From positions 2,135,001 through 2,199,000 of the forward strand of contig NZ_CP066167.1 of NCBI RefSeq assembly GCF_016132545.1: DNA of 64,000 nucleotides, read 5' to 3'. This document shows, one piece after another, positions 46,834 through 55,884 of this stretch. The stretch comes from Spongiibacter nanhainus. GTDB taxonomy: Bacteria; Pseudomonadota; Gammaproteobacteria; Pseudomonadales; Spongiibacteraceae. Below the pieces are notes generated by a model, which was not told where the DNA came from, searched no databases, and saw only the letters and a program-made list of their open reading frames with translations. The position numbers were made by a program, and so were the translations under genes. Each line of letters starts with the position of its first letter. Position 1 is the stretch's first letter.

Positions 46834-49800
46834 ATGTTTTTACTACTACAAGGGGTTACAATTCGCCGCCAATTCGCCGAGGACGAGTCTGACAACGCTG
46901 TGATTGATTTGCCCGCCATTTCCCAGGCCCGCCCCGGCCACACCCTATACTGGTCGGGACTCCCCCGCTCGGGCTTCGCTCTGGCCGCCGCGGAGGTAGC
47001 CAAAAAACACCCTGGAATGCTGTTACTGGTGACTGCGGATACCGCCAGCGCCTATCAACTGGAGCGGGAATTGGGATTCTTTCTCACCGATCTGCCGCTG
47101 CGCATATTGCCAGACTGGGAAACCCTCCCCTACGACACGTTCTCACCCCACGAGGATATTGTCTCAGAGCGCTTGCGAGCGCTAGTCGAGGTCCCCCGCC
47201 AACAGCGTGGCATTTTGGTAGCCCCCATCACCACATTAATGCAGAGGTTGGCGCCGCCCAGTTATATCCAGGGCCACAGTCTCAGCCTGGAAGTGGGGCA
47301 GCAACTGGACCTGGCACAGTTCCGTCAACAATTGGAGAACAGCGGCTACCACCACGTGGCTAATGTTTATCAGCACGGCGAGTACACCCTGCGGGGCTCG
47401 GTGATGGATATCTACCCGATGGGTAGCACAGCCCCTTATCGGTTGGATCTACTGGACGACGAAATCGACACCCTGCGCCAGTTCGACCCCGAGACCCAGC
47501 GCGGCACCGGCACTGTGGAAAGAGTGGATTTGCTTCCAGGCCGGGAATTCCCGCTGGATGAGGACGGCATCGCCACCTTTCGCCGACACTGGCACGAACA
47601 GTTCAACGTCGATCACCGCCGCTGCCCGGTCTATCAGGATGTGAGTGACGGCCTGGCGCCGGCGGGCATCGAGTATTACCTGCCGCTGTTTTTTGAGGCC
47701 ACCGGCACCCTATTCGATTATTTGCCCGACGACTTACTGTTACTGACCTTGCCGGGCCTGGAGGCCGCTGCCGACCACTACTGGCAGGATGTGCACCAGC
47801 GCTTTGAGCAGCGACAGGGCGACCTGCAACGCCCGGTCCTGCCCCCCAAGCAGCTTTTTCAGCCGGTACCGGAGTTGTTTGCCCAGCTCAAAACCCTGCC
47901 CCGGCTGGCGCTAAGTGAAACCCACGACGACTCGGACAGCGCGTATCGTTTCCCCTGCGAGCACGCCCCGGAGCTCGCCATTGATGGCAAGGCGGAGGAC
48001 CCCATCAAAGCCTTGCGGGCCTTTTTGCTGGGCCGCCGGGTGCTGTTGTGCGCCGAGTCTGCCGGGCGACGGGAGGCATTGCTCGAGCTGCTGCATCGCC
48101 ACAAATTGCATCCCGCCACCGTTGAGGGCTGGGCCGACTTTGCCAACGGAAACCAGGACCTGGCATTGACCGTGGCGCCATTGGACCAGGGGCTGGTGGT
48201 CAAGGAGCCTGCCTTTGCCCTGGTGGCTGAATCCCAATTGTTTGGCCAGCGGGTGGCCCAAAGCCGGCGCCGACGCAAAGCCACCACCAGTGCCGACAAT
48301 GTGGTGCGCAATCTGGCCGAGCTGCGCATCGGCTCACCAGTAGTACATGCCGATCACGGTGTTGGCCGCTATCTGGGCCTGCAATCGCTGTCGGTGGATG
48401 GCCAGGACAACGAGTTTCTTACCCTTGAATACGCCGAGGGCTCCAAACTCTATGTGCCAGTGAGCCAGCTACAATTGATCAGCCGCTACAGCGGTGCCGA
48501 CGACGAACTGGCGCCGCTGCACCGCCTTGGCAGTGACCAGTGGAGCCGCAGCAAACGCAAAGCGGCAGAGAAAATCCGCGATGTAGCCGCCGAACTTCTT
48601 GATATCTACGCCCGGCGGGAAGCCCGCAAAGGGCGAGCCTTCGATATCGTCAACGATTACGCCGCCTTCGCCGAGGCCTTTCCCTTTGAGGAAACCCCCG
48701 ACCAGCAGACTGCCATTGAGTCCGTGATCGGCGATCTGGAATCGGACAAACCCATGGACCGCCTGGTCTGCGGCGATGTCGGCTTCGGCAAGACGGAAGT
48801 GGCGGTCCGTGCCGCCTTTGTGGCTGTACAGAACGGCTGCCAGGTGGCAATTTTGGTGCCCACCACCCTCCTCGCCCAACAGCACTTTGAATCATTCCGT
48901 GACCGCTTTGCCGATTGGCCGGTCAATGTTGAAGTTTTGTCACGCTTTAAGAGCGCCTCCGAGCAGGACGCTGTGATCCAGCAACTTCAGGACGGCAAGA
49001 TCGATATCCTGATCGGCACCCACAAACTGCTCAACGGCTCAGTGCGCTACGCCAACCTGGGCTTGGTGATCATCGACGAGGAGCACCGCTTTGGAGTACG
49101 GCAAAAGGAGGCGCTGAAAAACCTTCGCGCCGAGGTGGACGTACTTACCCTGACCGCCACTCCCATCCCCCGTACCCTAAATATGTCGATGGCGGGGATT
49201 CGCGACCTATCCATCATCGCCACGCCCCCGGCCCGGCGCCTGTCGGTTAAAACCTTTGTCCGGGAGCGGGACCTCCCTCTTATAAAAGAGGCCATCCTGC
49301 GGGAAATTCTCCGGGGCGGTCAGGTTTACTACCTCCACAACGAGGTTAAAACCATCGAAAAAACCGCCAGAGAGCTTCAGGAGCTGCTACCGGAACTACG
49401 CATCGGCATCGGTCACGGCCAGATGCGGGAGCGGGAGCTGGAGCAGGTGATGTCTGACTTTTATCACAAGCACCACAATGTGCTGGTGTGCTCCACCATT
49501 ATCGAGACCGGTATCGACGTCCCCAACGCCAACACCATTATCATCGACCGGGCCGACAAATTTGGCCTTGCGCAACTCCACCAGCTGCGGGGCCGGGTCG
49601 GCCGCTCCCACCACCAGGCCTACGCCTACCTGCTGACACCACCGCCAAAAGTACTGACTGCTGACGCCCAGAAACGCCTGACCGCGATATCCGAGGCTGA
49701 CGATCTGGGAGCCGGATTTACCCTGGCCACCCACGATATGGAGATTCGCGGCGCCGGCGAGCTACTTGGCGAAGACCAGAGTGGCCAGATCAACTCCATC

Positions 49801-50337
49801 GGTTTTACCCTCTATATGGACATGCTGGACCGCGCTGTTAAAGCCATTCAACAGGGCAAGACCGTAGACCTGGAAAACAACGCCGAGGATCACATCGAAG
49901 TGAACCTGCGAATCCCGGCATTAATCCCCGATGACTACCTACCAGACGTGCAAGAACGCCTGGTATTGTACAAGCGCATTGCCAATGCGGATTCAGAGGA
50001 CGCGATCCGAGAGCTGCAGGTTGAAATGATCGACCGCTTCGGCTTGCTTCCCGATGCCTGCAAAAACCTGTTCCGCTGCGCCCAGCTGAGACTAAAGGCC
50101 AGCCAAATGGGCCTGGCAAAAATAGAAGCCTCCAGCGCCGCCTGCCGGGTGGAATTTGCCGAGGATACCCAGGTGGAGCCCATGGCCATTGTTAAGCTGG
50201 TGCAGAGCAATGCGGTCAAATATCAGATGGACGGCGCCAATGCCTTGAAGGTGAAGCTGGACGATGGGGAGGCCGAGCAGCGCATCGCCGCGGTGGAGGA
50301 CCTACTGGAAAAATTGGCAGCTTCGTCCAACAACTGA
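46834..50337 (+). CDS. mfd: Transcription-repair coupling factor Mfd
   Basis: About 1167 aa. It has the UvrB-like N-terminal module (YQLERELGFFLTDLPLRILPDWETLPYD), an RNAP-interaction domain (GSPVVHADHGVGRYLGLQ), helicase motifs Walker A CGDVGFGKTEVAVRAAF and DEEH box VIIDEEHRFGVRQKE, TATPIPRTL, the C-terminal motor (IIETGIDVPNANTIIIDRAD, LHQLRGRVGRS) and the TRCF domain. It removes stalled RNA polymerase and recruits UvrA. The start is uncertain: ATG 46834 is the first ATG, but homology begins at GTG 46900 (VIDLPAISQARPG); neither has a good ribosome site. Confidence 0.95.
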   Translation: MFLLLQGVTIRRQFAEDESDNAVIDLPAISQARPGHTLYWSGLPRSGFALAAAEVAKKHPGMLLLVTADTASAYQLERELGFFLTDLPLRILPDWETLPYDTFSPHEDIVSERLRALVEVPRQQRGILVAPITTLMQRLAPPSYIQGHSLSLEVGQQLDLAQFRQQLENSGYHHVANVYQHGEYTLRGSVMDIYPMGSTAPYRLDLLDDEIDTLRQFDPETQRGTGTVERVDLLPGREFPLDEDGIATFRRHWHEQFNVDHRRCPVYQDVSDGLAPAGIEYYLPLFFEATGTLFDYLPDDLLLLTLPGLEAAADHYWQDVHQRFEQRQGDLQRPVLPPKQLFQPVPELFAQLKTLPRLALSETHDDSDSAYRFPCEHAPELAIDGKAEDPIKALRAFLLGRRVLLCAESAGRREALLELLHRHKLHPATVEGWADFANGNQDLALTVAPLDQGLVVKEPAFALVAESQLFGQRVAQSRRRRKATTSADNVVRNLAELRIGSPVVHADHGVGRYLGLQSLSVDGQDNEFLTLEYAEGSKLYVPVSQLQLISRYSGADDELAPLHRLGSDQWSRSKRKAAEKIRDVAAELLDIYARREARKGRAFDIVNDYAAFAEAFPFEETPDQQTAIESVIGDLESDKPMDRLVCGDVGFGKTEVAVRAAFVAVQNGCQVAILVPTTLLAQQHFESFRDRFADWPVNVEVLSRFKSASEQDAVIQQLQDGKIDILIGTHKLLNGSVRYANLGLVIIDEEHRFGVRQKEALKNLRAEVDVLTLTATPIPRTLNMSMAGIRDLSIIATPPARRLSVKTFVRERDLPLIKEAILREILRGGQVYYLHNEVKTIEKTARELQELLPELRIGIGHGQMRERELEQVMSDFYHKHHNVLVCSTIIETGIDVPNANTIIIDRADKFGLAQLHQLRGRVGRSHHQAYAYLLTPPPKVLTADAQKRLTAISEADDLGAGFTLATHDMEIRGAGELLGEDQSGQINSIGFTLYMDMLDRAVKAIQQGKTVDLENNAEDHIEVNLRIPALIPDDYLPDVQERLVLYKRIANADSEDAIRELQVEMIDRFGLLPDACKNLFRCAQLRLKASQMGLAKIEASSAACRVEFAEDTQVEPMAIVKLVQSNAVKYQMDGANALKVKLDDGEAEQRIAAVEDLLEKLAASSNN

Positions 50338-50358
50338 GATAGTAGGCCCTGATAAATT

Positions 50359-51195
50359 ATGGGAAAAAACACAATGCTCCGGTCGTTTTTCACTTCAGTA
50401 GCCCTATTGTCGCTACTGCTTTTGTGCATTCCAGCAGCGTTTGCTGAGCGCGCATACCAGATTGATTTAATGGTTTTCGCTAACAACGACCCCAGCGAGG
50501 CGCAAAGTGAATCGTGGCCAACGCGATTGCACTTACGCTATCCCCCAAACTGGTTGAACTTGGACAGCAGCAGCCTAATTCCAGCCCCCGCTCCGGCAGA
50601 AGAGTTTCGCAAGGTTGCCGAATCAATGCGCCTGTCTTCCCGCTATCGCATCTTGCTAGCACGCAGCTGGATACAGTCACTGCAAAGTCGCAACCAGGCC
50701 CCGGCGCTAGTGGTTAAGGGGGGGCGGCAAGTCGGCGAGCACTTTGAACTGGAGGGATACATCCGCGTGGCGGTAGAGCGGTATTTGTACGTCGAAAGTA
50801 ATCTGTGGTTTAGCCGCTTCGGCCCCGGCAATGGCGATTACTACCTGCCTAACCCGCCTCGCCGCAACGCCCCTGTTGAGGATACCTTTGTGGATGAAAG
50901 CTTTGAAAACAGTCCCGAGTATCAGGCTTTTTTGGCACAAAACCCTCAGCTTCGCGAAGACAATAGCAGTGCAGATACATTCACCACGACCCGCGCTCAG
51001 AATATCGATCGCATTGTGGTCATGGATCAGAGCCGTCGTATGCGCAGCGACGAGCTGCACTTTATAGACCATCCTCTTTTTGGGGCCCTGGTCTATATCA
51101 GCAAACCGGACCCCGAGGCGCTGAATACAGCGCCATCTGCGGATGCCCAAGCACCCGCAGATTCAGTGCCCACAGATACAATGGGCCAGCAGTGA
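50359..51195 (+). CDS. CsiV-like periplasmic peptidoglycan-associated protein
   Basis: 278 aa with a signal peptide (FTSVALLSLLLLCIPAAFA). The family pattern is AYQIDLMVFANN at the N-terminus, ILLARSWIQSL, GYIRVAVERYLYVESNLWF, and the distal RRMRSDELHFIDHPLFGALVYISKPD. CsiV proteins bind peptidoglycan and support cell-wall growth (LpoA-like activity in Vibrio/Shewanella-type work). Immediately downstream of mfd, as in pseudomonads. Its 3' end overlaps the convergent MTIP gene by 33 bp. Confidence 0.8.
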   Translation: MGKNTMLRSFFTSVALLSLLLLCIPAAFAERAYQIDLMVFANNDPSEAQSESWPTRLHLRYPPNWLNLDSSSLIPAPAPAEEFRKVAESMRLSSRYRILLARSWIQSLQSRNQAPALVVKGGRQVGEHFELEGYIRVAVERYLYVESNLWFSRFGPGNGDYYLPNPPRRNAPVEDTFVDESFENSPEYQAFLAQNPQLREDNSSADTFTTTRAQNIDRIVVMDQSRRMRSDELHFIDHPLFGALVYISKPDPEALNTAPSADAQAPADSVPTDTMGQQ

Positions 51196-51906
51196 TTTAA
51201 CCTGCAACATGCCGGTGTCGATAACCGCCTGAATATCCTCCATGGTAATCAGGCTGTCGCTTAATCCGGCGCCGGGGTTCACTACCAGGCACACAGACGC
51301 ATAGTTAATACCCGCCTCCCGGGCTAGCGCTGCCTCTGGCATCGCAGTCATTCCCACCATGTCATTGCCGTCCCGGGCCAGCCGGCGGATCTCCGCCGCG
51401 GTTTCCAACCGGGGGCCCTGGGTCACGGCGTAAGTGCCATAGGGCTCAATATCAATCCCGCCCCGTTCCGCTGCTGCACACAGCCGCAAACGCAACTCTT
51501 CGCTAAAGGGATAGCTAAAGTCGATGTGCTGTACTTCGCCGCCGCAGCCGTCAAAGAAGGTGTGTTCACGCCCCCAGGTATAGTCATTGAGCTGCTCGGG
51601 TAAGGCGATCACGCCGGCAACAAACTGGTCGCTAATGCCGCCAACCGCATTGACCGCCAAGATGTCAGTGACTCCCGCCTGTCGCAGGCTGTCGATGTTA
51701 GCGCGGTAGTTGATCTTGTGGGGCGGAATGGAATGGCCGTTGCCATGACGCGCCAAGAACACAAACTCTGCGCCTTCGTACTCGATTTGCTGTAGTTCAG
51801 CGCTGGGCTCGCCGTAATCGCTGGAGGGCGAAATGGACTTTAATAACTTGGCGCCCGGCCACTCGCACAAGCCAGTGCCCCCGACTACTGCGATACATCG
51901 ACTCAT
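51163..51906 (-). CDS. S-methyl-5'-thioinosine phosphorylase (MTIP/MTAP family)
   Basis: 247 aa from ATG 51906, AGGAG seven bases upstream; the longer frame to 51981 lies inside mscS. Purine phosphorylase PNP/MTAP family: VVGGTGLCEW (phosphate loop), FLARHGNGHSIPPHKINYRANI, ILAVNAVGG, YAVTQGPRLETAAEI, MVGMTAMPEAALARE and NPGAGLSD. In Pseudomonas the same position encodes an MTIP acting on methylthioinosine in methionine salvage; an MTAP role cannot be excluded from sequence alone. Confidence 0.87.
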   Translation of the reverse strand: MSRCIAVVGGTGLCEWPGAKLLKSISPSSDYGEPSAELQQIEYEGAEFVFLARHGNGHSIPPHKINYRANIDSLRQAGVTDILAVNAVGGISDQFVAGVIALPEQLNDYTWGREHTFFDGCGGEVQHIDFSYPFSEELRLRLCAAAERGGIDIEPYGTYAVTQGPRLETAAEIRRLARDGNDMVGMTAMPEAALAREAGINYASVCLVVNPGAGLSDSLITMEDIQAVIDTGMLQVKSLLAHCICGH

Positions 51907-51919
51907 GCTGGCACTCCTG

Positions 51920-53062
51920 TTATTGGGGTTCAAAGACAGTGGGCGGCTCACCTCGCCCTGCTGATCCAGTGGACGAGGCATTCATCAATTCTACCGGGTC
52001 CATTTTGATGGTCTGAGTTGGGAAGGCAACGTCGGCGCCCAGCTCGTGAATGATGCCAAGTACTTTCAATAGCACGTCCTGTTTAATGGCGTGGTACTCC
52101 ACCCACTTCGTGGTTTTGGTAAAGGTATATACGAAAAAGTCCAGCGACGAGGCATTGTACTTGTTGAAATTCACAATCAAGGTTTTGCCCAGGTCGATAT
52201 CGGGATGCTTCTCCAACATATCTTTCACCCGATCGACGATATCCTGGAGCAAGTGGGCATCCTGATAGCGGACACCGATAGTTTCAAATATACGGCGGTT
52301 CAACATCCGTGACGGGTTCTCCACCGAGATTTGACTAAACGTGGCATTGGGCACGTAAAGGGGGCGCTGGTCGAAGGTTCGAATTCGCGTCTGACGCCAA
52401 CCGATATTCTCCACCGTGCCCTCAATCTCTTTGTCCGGTGAACGTATCCAGTCCCCCACCGAAAACGGCCGGTCCAGGAACACCATCAAACCACCAAAAA
52501 AGTTGGCCAGCAGATCCTTTGCGGCAAAACCCACTGCAATCCCGCCGATACCGCCAAATGCCAACACACCAGATATGCTGTAACCCAGATTTTGCAGCAC
52601 CATCAACGCGGCGATAATAATCACCGTTGATCGAACCAGCTTACCTAACGCCATAACCGTGGTGCGATCAACCGGCTCGTCCTTGATGCTGTAGTCCTCT
52701 GACAGCAAGCGCTGCTCTACTTGCCGCACCAGTGAGATTAAGAACCAGCCTAGAATCACCACTACGCCAACCGATCGAATCGGACTTAGCACTGAGAACA
52801 GTTCAGAATCAGTGCTGGCGGCAATGACCTCCACCACATGGCTGACACCCACAGCCCAAATCATTAAAATCAGCGGTCTGCGACAGGCCGCTAGCAGGGC
52901 GTCATCCCAGAGGTTGTGGGTTTTTTCAAAACGCGTGGCCAAGCGCGACAGCAGCATCGTTGCCAGTAGGTTCAAGGTCAATACTGTGAGCACGATAACC
53001 AGTGCTTCGTTCAACCAGGGGTAGTCCGAAAAACTAAACCCTGCCAGCCACTCGATATTCAT
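51920..53062 (-). CDS. MscS-family mechanosensitive channel (YnaI-like)
   Basis: 380 aa with about five helices, the last forming the pore (VLAFGGIGGIAVGFAAKDLLANFFGGLMVFLDRPFSVGDWI), followed by the beta domain (GTVENIGWRQTRIRTFDQRPLYVPNATFSQ) and an alpha-beta C-terminal part. It releases solutes on hypo-osmotic shock. It is longer at the N-terminus than E. coli MscS and matches the YnaI type. 13 bp upstream of the MTIP start, so probably co-transcribed. Confidence 0.92.
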   Translation of the reverse strand: MNIEWLAGFSFSDYPWLNEALVIVLTVLTLNLLATMLLSRLATRFEKTHNLWDDALLAACRRPLILMIWAVGVSHVVEVIAASTDSELFSVLSPIRSVGVVVILGWFLISLVRQVEQRLLSEDYSIKDEPVDRTTVMALGKLVRSTVIIIAALMVLQNLGYSISGVLAFGGIGGIAVGFAAKDLLANFFGGLMVFLDRPFSVGDWIRSPDKEIEGTVENIGWRQTRIRTFDQRPLYVPNATFSQISVENPSRMLNRRIFETIGVRYQDAHLLQDIVDRVKDMLEKHPDIDLGKTLIVNFNKYNASSLDFFVYTFTKTTKWVEYHAIKQDVLLKVLGIIHELGADVAFPTQTIKMDPVELMNASSTGSAGRGEPPTVFEPQ

Positions 53063-53327
53063 GGTTCTTCCATTCCCACCGTCATCGGTATTTATATAAA
53101 TTTCTCACTAACACCTTACGTTTTAGAATATGTAGCTCTAAAAAGATGTGTTTGTAAACGTTGGTGGAGTTTAACTGATGCGCCTAGCTTCTTGAATATA
53201 AAACGCTTTCAGCACCTTCAAACCGGGTTGTAGGTATAAGTCTGAGCTTTTTAGTACAAAACTACCTACTGGACACCCCCCCGCGAAATGATAGCGTAGG
53301 CCTACGGTGTATTCGGAGGTAATAAAT

Positions 53328-53648
53328 ATGGCTTCTATTCGACCCCAAGTAGGACGCTGGTATAAAGACCTTGAGCTGGGACAGGTTTTTGAAGTTGTCG
53401 CTATCGACGAAGACCTCGACGCTGTGGAGGTCCAGATGCTAGAGGGAGAGCTCTGCGAATACGACATGGAAACCTGGCGGGATTTAAATGTTGAAACGGT
53501 TGAAGAGCCCGAGGATTGGCGAGACGCCTTTGAGCTGAGCGACGATGATTATCGCCACTGGGGGGAAAGCTGGACCCCGGAATCCTGGACCAATCCCGTT
53601 TCTGAAATCGAATCCGACGTAATTAACGGTTTGCTGGACGATTACTGA
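53328..53648 (+). CDS. Small acidic conserved protein (DUF6763-like)
   Basis: 106 aa from ATG 53328, GGAGG eight bases upstream. It begins PQVGRWYKDLELGQVFEVVAIDEDLDAVEVQM and is strongly acidic at the C-terminus. No membrane segment or catalytic motif. The pattern matches small gammaproteobacterial proteins listed as DUF6763 by memory; function unknown. A GTAGGCCTAC palindrome lies upstream at 53297-53306. Confidence 0.75.
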   Translation: MASIRPQVGRWYKDLELGQVFEVVAIDEDLDAVEVQMLEGELCEYDMETWRDLNVETVEEPEDWRDAFELSDDDYRHWGESWTPESWTNPVSEIESDVINGLLDDY

Positions 53649-53665
53649 GTCTTTGAACACACCGC

Positions 53666-53695
53666 GCTCTCACCACACCCCTCGTTGGTGAGAGC
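53666..53695 (+). terminator. 10-bp-stem hairpin after the DUF6763-like gene
   Basis: GCTCTCACCA, 10-base loop, TGGTGAGAGC, placed 18 bp after the stop. It is followed by C-rich and A-rich sequence instead of T, so it is an intrinsic terminator only in part. Confidence 0.5.
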
Positions 53696-53860
53696 CCCTC
53701 CCCCAAAAAAATAACTACCGCTCCCCCGGGCACATACGCCCACCCGTCCAATGTAGGCATAGGCACGACATCTTGTGTAGCCCGCGAATCCTGCCCCAGT
53801 GTTAAGGGCTTTGAGATTCACTACAAATTCAACACCCTGGGACTTGCACTGTATACAATA

Positions 53861-53895
53861 CTGTATATACTCACAGTTACTGTATAGATAAACAG
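53861..53895 (+). promoter_or_regulatory. Two SOS boxes before lexA
   Basis: CTGT-N8-ACAG occurs at 53861-53876 and again at 53880-53895, 19 bp apart, directly before lexA (ATG 53907). Two boxes are usual for autoregulated lexA in gammaproteobacteria. sulA lies behind lexA under the same control. Confidence 0.93.
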
Positions 53896-53906
53896 ATGCC
53901 AATCCT

Positions 53907-54509
53907 ATGGAAAAGCTGACCGCAAGACAGAACCAGGTTCTAGAGCTGATCAAGAGCCACATCGAAGACACCGGGTATCCTCCCACGCGTGCAGATATCG
54001 CCAGGGAGCTGGGTTTTCGCTCTCCCAATGCAGCGGAGGAACATCTGAAAGCGCTGGCGCGAAAGGGCGCTATCGAGATTATTCCCGGCGCCTCACGAGG
54101 TATCCGCCTGCCGGAAAACCCGGGCTTGCCTATCATCGGCCGAGTCGCTGCGGGTAATCCTATTCTTGCCGAAGCCAATATTGAGGACTATTGCGATATC
54201 GCTCCCTCCCTGTTCAGTCCCGCTGCGGACTATTTTCTTCGGGTTCGGGGCGACAGCATGATTGAAGTTGGCATTTTTGAAGACGACCTGTTGGCCGTCC
54301 ACCGGACCCAAGACGTGCGCAATGGCCAGATTGTGGTGGCGCGCATTGATGACGAAGTCACTGTAAAGCGCCTGCAACAGCAGCGCAGCAAATACCAAGT
54401 TTTGCTGCTGCCGGAGAACAAAGACTACGAACCTATAGAAGTTGATCTGCGACACCAGGACTTCGCCATTGAAGGTCTCAGTGTCGGCGTATTGCGCTGC
54501 GGGAGTTAA
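53907..54509 (+). CDS. lexA: SOS repressor LexA
   Basis: 200 aa. Winged helix at 1-65 ([37 protein letters not shown]), cleavage site Ala82-Gly83 in [11 protein letters not shown], catalytic Ser117 ([10 protein letters not shown]) and Lys154 (DEVTVKRL). RecA-stimulated self-cleavage is therefore intact. First gene of lexA-sulA. Confidence 0.98.
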   Translation: MEKLTARQNQVLELIKSHIEDTGYPPTRADIARELGFRSPNAAEEHLKALARKGAIEIIPGASRGIRLPENPGLPIIGRVAAGNPILAEANIEDYCDIAPSLFSPAADYFLRVRGDSMIEVGIFEDDLLAVHRTQDVRNGQIVVARIDDEVTVKRLQQQRSKYQVLLLPENKDYEPIEVDLRHQDFAIEGLSVGVLRCGS

Positions 54510-54513
54510 GACT

Positions 54514-54978
54514 ATGTCATGTATAGAACAACAATCCCTGTTTGCTGTGCCCTCCTCGCCTCTTGCCGAGTTGCCTCAGACGGCGATAGACGGTGCGGCA
54601 TTGGCGCCGGTAGAGGATTTTAGCCGCATCACCGAAGTGTCCTTGAGCAGTGCGGCCCATTTGTCCCGCTCGGTGCTGGTAGGTTTGATTGCAGAACTGA
54701 GCTGCAACAGTGACCAACGTTGGCTGTGCTGGGTCGCCGACCGACCACTCAAGCCGCTTATGACCACCTCAACCCAAGCGGATCCCAGGATTTTGCAAGT
54801 TGTTAATCGACCAGGAGAAGCCCAGCACCGTATCGCAGTACGAGCCCTTGAGAGCGGCCGCAGCCATACTGTAGCCGTACTGATGGACCGAACCATTAGC
54901 GAAGGCGACAAGGAATTGCTGGAGCGGGCCGCACAGGCGGGAAATGCCGAATGTCTGTTGATCTATCTGCAACACTGA
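54514..54978 (+). CDS. sulA: SulA-like cell division inhibitor
   Basis: 154 aa from ATG 54514, GGGAG eight bases upstream and 4 bp after the lexA stop. The pattern RWLCWVADRPLKPLM ... DPRILQVVNRP and ALESGRSHTVAVLM matches the SulA/RecA-like fold of FtsZ inhibitors. The lexA-sulA order is that of Pseudomonas. Expected to block FtsZ assembly during SOS. Confidence 0.87.
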   Translation: MSCIEQQSLFAVPSSPLAELPQTAIDGAALAPVEDFSRITEVSLSSAAHLSRSVLVGLIAELSCNSDQRWLCWVADRPLKPLMTTSTQADPRILQVVNRPGEAQHRIAVRALESGRSHTVAVLMDRTISEGDKELLERAAQAGNAECLLIYLQH

Positions 54979-55020
54979 GCCGCCTCGATGGCGCTCAGCA
55001 AGGATTTGGCTTTAAAAAAA

Positions 55021-55290
55021 CTAGTGAAGGGTTTTGGGTAGGTCATCGTGCTCATCGTCGAGATCGTCGTCGACGTCGGTCGCAAATACTTCACCATCTC
55101 CCATTGCCGAAGCTGCTTCAATCCCCGCCTGCACCATGACCCGGGCCACTTCCAGGCAGGAAGAGCCGGAAAAATGCTCTCGGGTCTCATCAGAAAAGCG
55201 AATGACCACCAGCGGTTTATCGTCTCCCTCAGAGCGTTGCAACACGATATCGCCATTGGCGAGCTCGACTAATTCAAGATAAGACAGCAC
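55021..55290 (-). CDS. Small acidic conserved protein of the lexA-topA region
   Basis: 89 aa: LELVELANGDIVLQRSEGDDKPLVVIRFSDETREHFSGSS, then a helix and an Asp-rich tail (DVDDDLDDEHDDLPKTLH). Its position between sulA and topA corresponds to a hypothetical gene in P. aeruginosa (PA3009 by memory). Function unknown. Confidence 0.75.
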   Translation of the reverse strand: MLSYLELVELANGDIVLQRSEGDDKPLVVIRFSDETREHFSGSSCLEVARVMVQAGIEAASAMGDGEVFATDVDDDLDDEHDDLPKTLH

Positions 55291-55386
55291 AAAAACTTCC
55301 TTTAACGACTACCGCCAACAGGGCGGATTGGTCTCAGTGTATCAATCCCCAATTGCTCACGCCAACCGTTGGCAAACCTCAATCCA

Positions 55387-55866
55387 CTAGAATTCCATCA
55401 AGGTGGCCCGGTGGCGGTCGATTAGCGAGCTCAGCTCCGTCAAAATTGTTTCGCAGTCGCTAAAATCGCTGAAGTCGACACCACCTTGACTGGCGATCAA
55501 TCCATCGCTGGGCGCTGCCACAGCCTGGGGATGAACGATAAAGTCGTGGGTAACCAATGACTTGAGCCACCCCTCTTCACCCTCTCTATCAGCCAACTCG
55601 TTGATCTCGGGAGGCAAATCTGCAGCGGGAAAACTGCGCGCCGTAAAGTGGCCCTGGGGAATCGGCTGGGCGAAGCGAGGCTGCTGATCCAGCATGTCTG
55701 CCATATGGGCCCGGTAGGCTAACAACAGCTGCCAGAGGATGCTGTCCTGACAGGCGCGATGGTAGTGCCCGCCCCAGGTACTATCGTCTCGCTCCCGAGC
55801 TTCCTTGAGGTATTGCTCGGCAAAGTACAAGTGGAGGTTGCATTGCCCCCGGTATGACTCACGCAT
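55387..55866 (-). CDS. DUF6586-like conserved protein
   Basis: 159 aa, helical, soluble: ESYRGQCNLHLYFAEQYLKEARERDDSTWGGHYHRACQDSILWQLLLAYRAHMADML. Matches the position and style of PA3010-type proteins (DUF6586 by memory). It lies 18 bp after topA, probably in the same transcript. Function unknown. Confidence 0.75.
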   Translation of the reverse strand: MRESYRGQCNLHLYFAEQYLKEARERDDSTWGGHYHRACQDSILWQLLLAYRAHMADMLDQQPRFAQPIPQGHFTARSFPAADLPPEINELADREGEEGWLKSLVTHDFIVHPQAVAAPSDGLIASQGGVDFSDFSDCETILTELSSLIDRHRATLMEF

Positions 55867-55884
55867 CGTCGACTCCGCCGAATA

